Assembly (NCBI RefSeq): GCF_040096285.1
Contig: NZ_JBBMEY010000003.1
Coordinates: 44,980 to 108,979 of the forward strand
Direction of reading: 5' to 3'
DNA from: Ruminococcoides intestinihominis
Lineage (GTDB): Bacteria > Bacillota > Clostridia > Oscillospirales > Acutalibacteraceae
DNA: 64,000 nucleotides
The position numbers and the translations under genes were made by a program. Below, in pieces: positions 51,730 to 60,813 of this stretch; position 1 is the first letter of the stretch; every line of letters starts with the position of its first letter. A model generated the notes under the pieces. The model ran no database searches. It was given only the letters and a program-made list of their open reading frames with translations, and was not told the DNA's origin.

Positions 51730-51800
51730 TTCATATATCTATCACATAGATACTTTATAATACTAACTAACAAAAATTTTATCCTTCGGAGGGAATAATA

Positions 51801-52325
51801 ATGAATAAGAAAAACACAATAAACTTAATCCTATCTGCTTTTTTGGTAATTGCTTTTATCGTATGCACATACTTCTTTAGCACACTTAACCAGACATCTA
51901 CAGTACAAAATGCGATTAACGCACTTGTAACAGTAGTATTTGGCTTAATTCTATTTTATGCAACAAGAGTTGGTGACGGTAAACCTGTAAAGAGATTTAG
52001 TGTTGTTACATTAATTATTATGGTACTACCATCACTTTACATTTTACTTACAAGTCTTGCACCAACACTACCACTGGGCGATACACTTGGCAACAGCTCT
52101 ATTGTTGTTTGCTTAGCAGGTGTAGCTCTAGGTTATGGTATTCCATATACATTCCTAAGTGGTTTTGAAGTAGAAAGAGAAGAAGTAGAAGAAGGCAATG
52201 TTGAAGGTGGCATTATGGAAGAAATTGATGCTACTGATGAAAACGAAACTGACGAAACAGAAGAACTTGAACAGAATGAGGAAGTAACAGAAGACGATAC
52301 TCCTGTTGAAGATAATCAAGAATAA
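51801..52325 (+). CDS. Membrane protein with acidic C-terminal tail
   Basis: A 174-aa protein with four hydrophobic helices (~8-28, ~38-56, ~68-88, ~100-120) and a strongly acidic tail (~125-174; repeated E, D, T and N). No known domain. ATG follows GGAGGG. It lies 14 nt upstream of the Mrp-type ATPase and is probably cotranscribed. The acidic tail would face the cytoplasm if the helix count is four. Confidence 0.62.
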   Translation: MNKKNTINLILSAFLVIAFIVCTYFFSTLNQTSTVQNAINALVTVVFGLILFYATRVGDGKPVKRFSVVTLIIMVLPSLYILLTSLAPTLPLGDTLGNSSIVVCLAGVALGYGIPYTFLSGFEVEREEVEEGNVEGGIMEEIDATDENETDETEELEQNEEVTEDDTPVEDNQE

Positions 52326-52339
52326 AAAGAGGTAATAAA

Positions 52340-53170
52340 ATGGGTTGTACTCACGATTGTTCCAGTTGTGGCGAAAGTTGCAACAGTAAGAAACCGGAAA
52401 ATTTAATCGAAAAGCTAAATCAATACAGTTCAGTAAAAAAGGTAATCGGTGTTGTATCCGGCAAAGGTGGTGTAGGCAAGAGCCTTGTAACATCTACACT
52501 TGCCGTTACAATGAACAGAAAGGGCTATAAGACAGCAATTCTTGATGCCGATATTACCGGTCCTTCTATTCCAAAATCTTTTGGTATACACGAAAAGGCA
52601 AAGGGTAATGATGACGGTATCTTCCCTGCAAAAACTAAAGACGGCATTGACATTATGTCTATTAACCTACTGCTACCTGACGAAACAAGTCCTGTAGTAT
52701 GGAGAGGTCCTGTAATTGCAGGTGCAGTTAAACAGTTTTGGACTGATGTTATTTGGAGTGATATTGACTATATGTTTGTTGATATGCCTCCGGGAACAGG
52801 TGATGTTCCTCTAACAGTATTCCAAAGTCTTCCTGTAGACGGTATAATCATCGTAACTTCACCTCAGGAACTTGTATCTATGATTGTAGAAAAAGCCGTT
52901 AATATGGCAAATATAATGAATATTCCTATCCTTGGTATTGTAGAGAATATGAGTTACTTTAAGTGTCCTGATTGTGGCAAGGAGCATAAGATTTACGGCG
53001 AAAGCCATATTGAAGAAATTGCAAAGAAAAATAACCTTGAAGTTCTTGCAAAACTTCCAATTGACCCAAGTTTAGCAAAGCTGGTTGATGCAGGTGAAGT
53101 AGAAAACTTTAGTGGTGACTTTATGGATAATGTTGCAAAGAAAGTTGAAACAACTTGTAAAATTAAATAA
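52340..53170 (+). CDS. Mrp/Nbp35-type Fe-S cluster carrier ATPase
   Basis: A 276-aa P-loop ATPase. A Cys-rich N-terminus (CTHDCSSCGESC) resembles the eukaryotic/archaeal Nbp35 type, and the deviant Walker A reads VVSGKGGVGKSLVTST. DADITGPSIP, MPPGTGDVPLTV and a CPDCGKEH pair that holds a bridging 4Fe-4S cluster are also present. It should carry and transfer Fe-S clusters to apoproteins. The N-terminal MIP18-like domain found in many bacterial Mrp proteins is absent. A terminator follows. Confidence 0.9.
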   Translation: MGCTHDCSSCGESCNSKKPENLIEKLNQYSSVKKVIGVVSGKGGVGKSLVTSTLAVTMNRKGYKTAILDADITGPSIPKSFGIHEKAKGNDDGIFPAKTKDGIDIMSINLLLPDETSPVVWRGPVIAGAVKQFWTDVIWSDIDYMFVDMPPGTGDVPLTVFQSLPVDGIIIVTSPQELVSMIVEKAVNMANIMNIPILGIVENMSYFKCPDCGKEHKIYGESHIEEIAKKNNLEVLAKLPIDPSLAKLVDAGEVENFSGDFMDNVAKKVETTCKIK

Positions 53171-53180
53171 TCAAGATAAA

Positions 53181-53209
53181 AAAGGACTTGCTTAACTGCA
53201 AGTCCTTTA
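53181..53209 (+). terminator. Terminator after the Mrp gene
   Basis: AAAGGACTTGC and GCAAGTCCTTT arms, with T-rich sequence after. Confidence 0.85.
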
Positions 53210-53230
53210 ATTTTGCCTTATTTAGATACA

Positions 53231-53262
53231 AAAAAGTGGTGCTGAAAAGCACCACTTAATTT
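53231..53262 (-). terminator. Terminator of the FN3-repeat protein gene
   Basis: AAGTGGTGCT-GAAA-AGCACCACTT, followed on the minus strand by TTTTTTG. Confidence 0.85.
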
Positions 53263-53265
53263 TTA

Positions 53266-56200
53266 TTATTTTACAGTAATTGTAACACCTGTTTTGTTAT
53301 AACCACCTGAAATATAACCGGCAGGACAGATAATATATGCCTTTACTGTGTAAGTATATTTCTTACCACTAACAACATTCTTATCTGTATAACTCTTAAC
53401 ATTGCCACCCTTAACATCAGCAATTAGCTTATAACCACTGTTGCCTGTTTTGCTATATACATAGTAGCCTGTAGCACCGGGTACTGTTGACCAATTAATC
53501 TTTGCCTGACCCTTAGTAGTTGATGGTGAACCTAGCTTTACAGTCTTAGGAACAGCCTTGCCCTTTACTGCTTCACTGTCAAGGCTACCGTACTCAACCT
53601 TATTATTAATTACATAAGCAGTAACATAGTAGTAATACTCTGTACCACATTCTACTGTATCGGTAAAGCCTGTTGCAGCACCACCACTAATGTTCCTAAT
53701 TAGCTTATATGTACCGTTTACAACTTTTCTGTAAACCTTATAGCCTGTAGCACCGTTACTTCTGTTCCAACTAACATTTAGCTTATTATAGTTAGATGAA
53801 GTTACCATTACAACTGGTCTGTCAGGAATAGTCATAATCTCTAAACCGTTAGAGTTGTAAGAACCAAGTACAGGTTTCTTGCTAACATTTCTGTATGCTC
53901 TGACTGTGTAATGATACTTAACACCACAAGTAACCTTTTTATCTGTATAAGAAAGTTTCTTAGAGTTGGTTGTGCCAATTGTTGACCATGTTTTGCTACC
54001 ATCTGCTTTACGCATTACCTTGTAGCCGTTAGCACCACTTACTGTTTTCCACTTAACGGTTACATTAGTAGCAGTAGAAGAAGTAACAGAAACCAGCTTT
54101 GGTGCTGATGTAACAGGTTTCTTAGTAACACCTGTTTGGTTAAAGTCACCCCAGATATTCTTGCTACCGTCTTTATAGTAAGCTCTAACTGTATATGTGT
54201 AGTTAACACCTGTTGTTAATTTACGATGTTCACAACTTGTAAGTGAACCGTTCTCAAATGTTGCAAGTGTTGACCATTTCTTTGCATTATCTTTCTTAAA
54301 GTAAATTCTGTAACCTGTTGCACCGTTTACCTTTTCCCAACTAACCTTTAATGAATTGTAGCCGGTTGAAGCAACCTTTACCTTTACAACCGGTGGAACA
54401 GCCTTGCAACTTACTGCTGAGTTGTTACCACTTGTATATGTCTTGCCGTTTTCATATCTAAATGACTTGATAATATACTGATAAGTTGTACCACAAGTTA
54501 CTGTTTGGTCTGTGTATTTATCTGTTTGTTCATAAAGAGTAATAAGTTCTTTATAATTTTTGTCTGATGGTAATTTTCTGTAAATCTTATATCCGTTAGC
54601 ACCGTCAACCTTGTCCCACTTTAGTTCAATAGCGTTGTACTCAACACTTGTTACGGAAGTTAAGTTAGGGTTACTTGGATAAGCAGTACCGTGAATATAA
54701 TTTTCATATGTACTTACTCTCTTAATACCATTTTTGTTATAGAAAGCTCTTACTGTGTATTGGTATCTAACACCGGTAACGGCCTTTTCATCCTTAAATG
54801 TTACAGTTGACTGTTTATCTACTGTACCAATCTTGCTATATGTACCGGTTGCCTTTCTATAAATATCATATCCGGTAGCACCCTCAACCTTAGTCCATTC
54901 AATTGAGATTGTGTTATAACCAAGGCTCTTTGCACTTTTTAGTGCAGGTTGTGCAGGAGTTGTCAGTCCTAAATAATCCTTGCTACCACGGCCTTCATAA
55001 TTTTTGCTATCAACTGTTCTAAAGCCATTAACTCTGTAGTAGTATTTAACACCACACTTTAGGCCACTATCAGTAAATTCTACATTACCGTTGCCGTTAA
55101 TAGTTTTTATTAGTTTATAGCTTTTATCATTTTCAAGTTTACGATAAACATTGTAGCCACTTGCACCGTTTACCTTGCTCCAAGTTAGCTTTAACTTGTC
55201 ACTTACTGTACTAACACCACTTTTAATTGTAGGGGCTTTAGTACAAGCAGTAGCTGTGACACCCTTTGAATCATATAAACCGGCATATGGCTTACCATTA
55301 CGGTTTCTGTATGCTCTTACTGTGTATTGATACTTTACACCTGTAGTAGCTGAAAGGTCAGTAGATGAGAAAGTTTTGTTTCTGTTTACTTCAGCAATCT
55401 GCTTAAAGTACTTTTCACCATCAGCTTTTCTGTAAACATAGTAGCCGGAAGCTCCATCTACCTTTTTCCAAGTAACCTTAATTGCATTAAAGTCAACACT
55501 TTCTGCAGTTTTTAGTGTTGGTTTCTTTGGTAGTGCCACGCCCTTAATACCGTTTTTATCAAATGAACCTAGCTTTGAAGTTTCACCTACATAAGCTCTG
55601 ACAGTATAGTAATATTCTTGACCTACTTGAGCTGAGTCATCTTTATATGTAGTACCCTTTACAAATCCAAGTGCAGTAAAATCTTTTTCACCGGCTTTTT
55701 TACGGTAAACCTTATAGCCTGTTGCTCCTTTAACTTCTTGCCACTTAACATTAATAGTATCATAATCGGCACTTGTTGCACTTAGTAGTTTTGGAGCATC
55801 GGTTTCAACATTGATACTCTTACCTGTTTTGTTATATTTCAAATAAACTGCTTTACCGTTATTATCGTAATAATAACCTCTAACAGTATATTCATATGTA
55901 TTACCCGGTGTTACTGATGTATCGGTACAACTACGAATACCCTCACCGGCTGATGAAGAGAATGTCTTGAAACTTTTACCGGACCAAGAAGTTGCACCTT
56001 CCTTTCTTTTATATACAGTGTACTTTTCACAAGCACCGTTAGGATACCAAGAAAGTGTTACTGCTGTAGACTTAGTTTCAGCAAGTGACTTTAGCTTTAC
56101 AGTGTTGTTATTCTTAAATACTACGAAATAACAAGCAGTATAATTAGTTGATGAAAGTTTCTTTAGTGCTAAAGCGTTATAGTAATCATTAGCAGTATTG

Positions 56201-56802
56201 TATCTTGTACCACCGTCATAAATAGCAGTTGAATCGTTAATAACCAAAGTCTTTTGCTTTACAGTAGCCTGACGGTCAATCTGTACATAGTGTGATGATG
56301 TTGTTGGAGATACAACCTTTAGCAGTAGGTGATACTGAGTATTAGGGTCATTAAAGTATCTCATAGCAGTACTGTAAAAAGAACCTGATGGGTACTGCTG
56401 AAAACTTACACAACTCATACCGAACTGACCGGCTAAAGTTGACCAATAAATACCTACATCACCGATACCTTTAGATGGTGAACCGTACTTTGTCATTAGA
56501 GTTCCGGGGTTTACTGAGTTAGGGTTTGCAACACCGGCTTCTACAAACATCTTAGCCATTGCAACTGTACTACAACCGTAACGGTTCATCCAGTCACTTT
56601 CCCAAGCGTCACTGGGTTTTGTATTGTGCCAAGGGAATTGGTCTTGACTCCATGCTCTGTAATATTTGTAACCATTTGTCTTAATCATCTTAGCACCATC
56701 AAAATAGTTAACGGCACTAACTGATGTCATAGGCACAATCATTAGAAAAGCAGTAAGCAAAACTAATGTTAGTGTTATAGAAATCTTCTGTACTTTTCCC
56801 AC
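53266..56802 (-). CDS. Secreted C39-like peptidase with ten FN3 repeats
   Basis: A 1178-aa exported protein. Signal peptide ~1-30 (ends VSA); residues ~40-215 form a C39-like cysteine peptidase domain with Cys77 (RYGCSTVAMAKM), His171 (SSHYVQID) and Asp190 (LVINDS) as the putative triad. Ten fibronectin type III-like repeats of ~95 residues follow, most with the pattern TVKW-KVSGA-GYKVYRK. No LPXTG, dockerin or transmembrane anchor is visible, so it is secreted or wall-associated through another route. The start is GTG 56802 after AGGAGG. It may be a protease acting on host or neighbouring bacterial proteins. Largest secreted protein in the window. Confidence 0.83.
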   Translation of the reverse strand: MGKVQKISITLTLVLLTAFLMIVPMTSVSAVNYFDGAKMIKTNGYKYYRAWSQDQFPWHNTKPSDAWESDWMNRYGCSTVAMAKMFVEAGVANPNSVNPGTLMTKYGSPSKGIGDVGIYWSTLAGQFGMSCVSFQQYPSGSFYSTAMRYFNDPNTQYHLLLKVVSPTTSSHYVQIDRQATVKQKTLVINDSTAIYDGGTRYNTANDYYNALALKKLSSTNYTACYFVVFKNNNTVKLKSLAETKSTAVTLSWYPNGACEKYTVYKRKEGATSWSGKSFKTFSSSAGEGIRSCTDTSVTPGNTYEYTVRGYYYDNNGKAVYLKYNKTGKSINVETDAPKLLSATSADYDTINVKWQEVKGATGYKVYRKKAGEKDFTALGFVKGTTYKDDSAQVGQEYYYTVRAYVGETSKLGSFDKNGIKGVALPKKPTLKTAESVDFNAIKVTWKKVDGASGYYVYRKADGEKYFKQIAEVNRNKTFSSTDLSATTGVKYQYTVRAYRNRNGKPYAGLYDSKGVTATACTKAPTIKSGVSTVSDKLKLTWSKVNGASGYNVYRKLENDKSYKLIKTINGNGNVEFTDSGLKCGVKYYYRVNGFRTVDSKNYEGRGSKDYLGLTTPAQPALKSAKSLGYNTISIEWTKVEGATGYDIYRKATGTYSKIGTVDKQSTVTFKDEKAVTGVRYQYTVRAFYNKNGIKRVSTYENYIHGTAYPSNPNLTSVTSVEYNAIELKWDKVDGANGYKIYRKLPSDKNYKELITLYEQTDKYTDQTVTCGTTYQYIIKSFRYENGKTYTSGNNSAVSCKAVPPVVKVKVASTGYNSLKVSWEKVNGATGYRIYFKKDNAKKWSTLATFENGSLTSCEHRKLTTGVNYTYTVRAYYKDGSKNIWGDFNQTGVTKKPVTSAPKLVSVTSSTATNVTVKWKTVSGANGYKVMRKADGSKTWSTIGTTNSKKLSYTDKKVTCGVKYHYTVRAYRNVSKKPVLGSYNSNGLEIMTIPDRPVVMVTSSNYNKLNVSWNRSNGATGYKVYRKVVNGTYKLIRNISGGAATGFTDTVECGTEYYYYVTAYVINNKVEYGSLDSEAVKGKAVPKTVKLGSPSTTKGQAKINWSTVPGATGYYVYSKTGNSGYKLIADVKGGNVKSYTDKNVVSGKKYTYTVKAYIICPAGYISGGYNKTGVTITVK

Positions 56803-56966
56803 AGTTATTCCTCCTAGAATTTCTAAGTAATTTCAAATATATTTATTCATTTGTCTTTTAAATTAAGTCCTTGTTACTATTACAACAAGGATGTTACCAA
56901 TTTTCATTATAACATTTACATATATTTTTTTCAACTTATGGGGCATTTTGTAACTATTCTTGTGAA

Positions 56967-57001
56967 AAAGAAAAAATGCTCCCTAGTTTTAGGGAGCAAA
57001 T
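56967..57001 (-). terminator. Terminator of valS
   Basis: GCTCCCTA / TAGGGAGC stem; the minus strand continues ATTTTTTCTTTTT. Confidence 0.88.
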
Positions 57002-57005
57002 TTGT

Positions 57006-59633
57006 TTATTTTAGTGCATCCATAGCAGCATGGATAAGAGCAATTTTTTCTCTTTCCTTTTCTGCTTGACCTTTAATCTTTTCAATAACCTTTTCAGGTG
57101 CTTTAGACATAAAGCCCGGATTATTAAGTTTTCCTTCATCCTGAGCAAGCATTTTTTCAACCTGCTTTAGTTCCTTATTAAGACGCTTTAGTTCAGCTTC
57201 TTTGTCAACCAGTTCTTCCATTGGAATATAGATTTTTGCATCACTTGTAACAACAGTAACTGCACCGTCAATATCAAATGAATCACTAATTTCAACTTCA
57301 CTTGCTGATGCAAGTTTCTTAAAGAACTGTTCACCGTTACTAAATGTTTCAGGAATAGCAGTAGCAATAAATAGCTTTGCTTTCTTTGATGGTGGAACAT
57401 TCATTTCGTTTCTCTGAGTACGAATAGCAGTAATAGCTTCCATAACCTTCATCATTTCTTCGGCTTCTGCCTTAAAGTCAAGACTAGGGTCATATTCAGG
57501 ATACTTTTCGAGCATAACAGTTTTACCGTCTGTATCGTGAGGAATTGTCTGCCAGATTTCTTCTGTGATAAATGGCATAAACGGATGTAATAGCTTTAGA
57601 ATTTTGTCAAGAACATAAATTAGTACCTGACGAGCATTCTGAGCAGTTTCACCTTCACTTTGAAGTCTAGCCTTACAAAGTTCAATATACCAGTCACAGT
57701 AGCTGTTCCAAATAAAGTCATAAATCTTAGAAAGTGCAATACCAAGTTCAAATCTTTCAAGATTTTCGTTAACTTCTTTAGCTACATTATTTAGTGTATG
57801 AAGAATCCACTTATCCTCTGTTTCAAGAGTAGCTGGTAGTTCATTCTTAACATCATAATCATCAATGTTCATATGAACAAATCTACTTGCATTCCATAGC
57901 TTATTAGCAAAGTTACGACATGCCTCAACTCTCTTTTCGGAATATCTCATATCGTTACCCGGTGAGTTACCTGTAGCTAGGAACATTCTTAGAGCATCAG
58001 CACCGTACTGGTCAATAACAAGTAGTGGGTCAATACCGTTACCAAGTGACTTACTCATCTTAACACCGTTTTCATCACGAACAATACCGTGAATAAATAC
58101 AGTATCAAATGGCTGACTGTTCATCTGTTCAACTGAGCTGAAAATCATTCTTGCAACCCAGAAGAAAATAATGTCATAACCTGTAACAAGTGTATTAGTT
58201 GGGAAATAGTAGTCAAGTTCAGGTGTCTTATCAGGCCAACCTAAAGTTGAGAAAGGCCATAAAGCTGAGCTGAACCAAGTATCAAGTGTATCTTCATCCT
58301 GATGTAGGTGAGTACAACCACACTTAGGACACTTCTCAGGCATTTCCTTTGCAACTGTTACTTCGCCACATTCATCACAATAGTAAGCAGGAATTCTGTG
58401 ACCCCACCATAACTGACGAGAAATACACCAGTCACGGATGTTTTCCATCCAGTGATAATAAATCTTATTAAATCTTTCAGGAACAAATTTAGTTTTACCA
58501 CTCTTAACACATTCAATAGCAGGACCTGCTAGTTCATCCATCTTTACGAACCATTGCTTAGAAACTCTTGGTTCAACTGTGCTGTGACATCTGTAACAAG
58601 TACCAACATTGTGGTCATGCTTTTCTACTTTAACAAGGAAACCACCTTCGTCAAGATCTTTAACAATAGCTTCTCTTGCTTCGTATCTATCCATACCGGC
58701 ATACTTTGGATAATCTTCAACAATCTTAGCGTCATCTGTCATTACATTAATAACAGGTAGGTTGTGTCTTAGACCAACCTGGAAGTCGTTAGGGTCGTGA
58801 GCAGGAGTAATCTTAACTACACCTGTACCAAAGTCAACATCAACATAATCATCGGCAATAATTGGAATTTCTCTGCCAACAAGTGGAAGTGTTAATGTTT
58901 TGCCTACTAAATCCTTGTATCTTTCATCACTTGGGTTAACTGCTACTGCTGTATCACCAAGTAATGTTTCAGGTCTTGTTGTAGCAAGTTCCAGGTATCC
59001 ACTACCATCTGTTAGTGGGTAACGAAGATGCCAGAAATGACCTGCTTGTTCTTCAAATTCAACTTCTGCGTCAGAAATTGATGTTTTACAATGAGGACAC
59101 CAGTTGATGATTCTTTCTCCTCTGTAAATTAAGCCTTTGTTGTATAGACGAACAAAAACTTCCTTAACAGCCTTAGAACAACCTTCATCCATTGTAAAGC
59201 GTTCTCTTTCCCAGTCACAAGAAGAACCCATCTTCTTTAACTGGCTAACGATTCTACCACCGTATTCTTTTTTCCACTCCCATGCTCTTTCAAGGAACTT
59301 TTCTCTGCCTAAATCTTCTTTAGTAATTCCCTCTTTACGCATTGCTTCAACAATCTTAGCTTCTGTTGCAATACTGGCATGGTCTGTACCGGGTAGCCAT
59401 AGTGCAGAATAACCCTGCATTCTTCTCCAACGGATAAGAATATCCTGTAGAGTATTGTCTAGGGCATGACCCATATGTAGCTGACCTGTAATATTTGGAG
59501 GTGGCATAACAATAGTATAAGGTTTCTTGTCCTTATCTACTTCTGCGTGGAAGTAGTTGCCCTCCTGCCAAAAGTCATATATTTTGTCTTCAACCTCTTT
59601 TGGGTTGTAGGCTTTAGCCATCTCTTTTGCCAT
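57006..59633 (-). CDS. valS: Valyl-tRNA synthetase
   Basis: An 875-aa class I synthetase. HIGH motif HMGH (PPPNITGQLHMGHALDN), the editing domain around TTRPETLLGDTAVAVNP, a zinc-binding CDECGEVTVAKEMPEKCPKCGC insert, and VKMSKSLGNGIDP are present. A C-terminal coiled coil (ELKRLNKELKQVEKML) ends the protein. ATG follows AAGGAG. No T-box is seen upstream; the gap to the CpXC gene is only ~110 nt. Confidence 0.97.
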   Translation of the reverse strand: MAKEMAKAYNPKEVEDKIYDFWQEGNYFHAEVDKDKKPYTIVMPPPNITGQLHMGHALDNTLQDILIRWRRMQGYSALWLPGTDHASIATEAKIVEAMRKEGITKEDLGREKFLERAWEWKKEYGGRIVSQLKKMGSSCDWERERFTMDEGCSKAVKEVFVRLYNKGLIYRGERIINWCPHCKTSISDAEVEFEEQAGHFWHLRYPLTDGSGYLELATTRPETLLGDTAVAVNPSDERYKDLVGKTLTLPLVGREIPIIADDYVDVDFGTGVVKITPAHDPNDFQVGLRHNLPVINVMTDDAKIVEDYPKYAGMDRYEAREAIVKDLDEGGFLVKVEKHDHNVGTCYRCHSTVEPRVSKQWFVKMDELAGPAIECVKSGKTKFVPERFNKIYYHWMENIRDWCISRQLWWGHRIPAYYCDECGEVTVAKEMPEKCPKCGCTHLHQDEDTLDTWFSSALWPFSTLGWPDKTPELDYYFPTNTLVTGYDIIFFWVARMIFSSVEQMNSQPFDTVFIHGIVRDENGVKMSKSLGNGIDPLLVIDQYGADALRMFLATGNSPGNDMRYSEKRVEACRNFANKLWNASRFVHMNIDDYDVKNELPATLETEDKWILHTLNNVAKEVNENLERFELGIALSKIYDFIWNSYCDWYIELCKARLQSEGETAQNARQVLIYVLDKILKLLHPFMPFITEEIWQTIPHDTDGKTVMLEKYPEYDPSLDFKAEAEEMMKVMEAITAIRTQRNEMNVPPSKKAKLFIATAIPETFSNGEQFFKKLASASEVEISDSFDIDGAVTVVTSDAKIYIPMEELVDKEAELKRLNKELKQVEKMLAQDEGKLNNPGFMSKAPEKVIEKIKGQAEKEREKIALIHAAMDALK

Positions 59634-59702
59634 AGTTTATTCTCCTTCATAGCAAAGTTCATACAGTACTTATTATCTCATTATAAAAGAAAAAAGTCAA
59701 TA

Positions 59703-59735
59703 ATAAAAGCACCCATAATGAGTGCTTTTTTGCAA
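59703..59735. terminator. Terminator between the CpXC gene and valS
   Basis: AAAGCACTCATTATGGGTGCTTTT-type stem with T runs on both strands. Confidence 0.78.
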
Positions 59736-59744
59736 TAATAATTT

Positions 59745-60440
59745 TTATTCTTTTTCTTTTTTGTTTTTTATTCTTTGGCGTGATCTTTTATATCTATAAA
59801 GAATATTAGTTGCCCATTCTCTGTCGATAGTTAAGAAACCCATCAAGTTCTTATCTTTTTCAGCCAATTCATCAACAATAGCAAGGCTTTTGCTATAGAT
59901 TTCAAGCCTAGCTGACTGAATATAAGGTTCTTTGTCAAGACCTGTTAAGAAAGTAAATCCCATTGTGTTGCTTTCTCTGTCATACATTGATAAGTACCCT
60001 TCGGTAACTTCTCTTAGTTTTAATTTTCTGGCAACACTTTCACTAATGGCAAGTTTAGTTAGTTCAACTGCCATATCGTCAAGACCATTTTCAAAGATAA
60101 ATATTTTTTCTTTAAATGTGTTAAAGTTAGGTGCTAATCTTTTTCTAATACCCTTTAGATTCTTAAATTCTTCTTCAAGCTCATTATCGGCAAGTTGGAA
60201 ACGGTCAATATCCGGAATCAGATACACCATAAATCTTCTTTTCATATCGTTATATAGCAATGGATATGTAAGTCTTGCCTTGTGGCCACAAGCATGACAT
60301 GTCCAATCAAAGATTTTTTCTTCAAGCACTTCATTTCTTAGGTGAGGATTGTTTGTGGCATTGATGCTTGTATATAATTTTCCCTCAGTTACTGCGTTAC
60401 ATTGTGGACAGATAATCTCTTTTATAACTGTTTTAGGCAT
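59745..60440 (-). CDS. CpXC-domain protein
   Basis: A 231-aa protein with an N-terminal CpXC domain: CPQC (~11-14) and CHAC (~48-51) probably hold zinc, with INATNNPHLRNEVL between and KARLTYPLLYND after. The rest is helical with no domain I recognise. Families with this domain are of unknown function. ATG follows AGGAGGTGG. It is the last host-like gene before the sequence changes character near 60.5-60.8 kb. Confidence 0.75.
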   Translation of the reverse strand: MPKTVIKEIICPQCNAVTEGKLYTSINATNNPHLRNEVLEEKIFDWTCHACGHKARLTYPLLYNDMKRRFMVYLIPDIDRFQLADNELEEEFKNLKGIRKRLAPNFNTFKEKIFIFENGLDDMAVELTKLAISESVARKLKLREVTEGYLSMYDRESNTMGFTFLTGLDKEPYIQSARLEIYSKSLAIVDELAEKDKNLMGFLTIDREWATNILYRYKRSRQRIKNKKEKE

Positions 60441-60813
60441 ATTGCCACCTCCTTATTCTATACAATATTATAATAAATGAAAAATATTCGCAAGTGAATT
60501 TTCAAAATTTTATTGATTTTATTATAAAAACACAATAAAAATCTGATTATCCGCTAAAACACAGTATCTATCAGCATTTTCAAGGAAACAAACACATCAA
60601 TTTACTACTTATTTACTACTAACGAATGAGCCTTGATACGCAAGTTTTCCTAGATATGCAAAGATATTATGGTACAACACATCAGTATTGAAACAAGAAA
60701 AAATTAAATATTTTATAGACTATGGAATGCCTAACATGACGTTCCTTTTCTATTTCCAGCCGTTCTTATTGGACGGCTATTTTATTACCCAAAATGAAAG
60801 GAGCATTAGATTT
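60441..60813. other. Intergenic junction region before the SpaA-type gene
   Basis: About 370 bp with the minus-strand CpXC promoter (TTGCGA, 17 nt, TAATAT, about 60492-60464). A tandem direct repeat ATTTACTACT occurs twice around 60600-60620. A hairpin AGCCGTTC-TTATTG-GACGGCT precedes the adhesin (60758-60780). Base and codon composition differ on the two sides, so an element boundary probably lies here. No integrase or attachment site can be proven. Confidence 0.45.
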
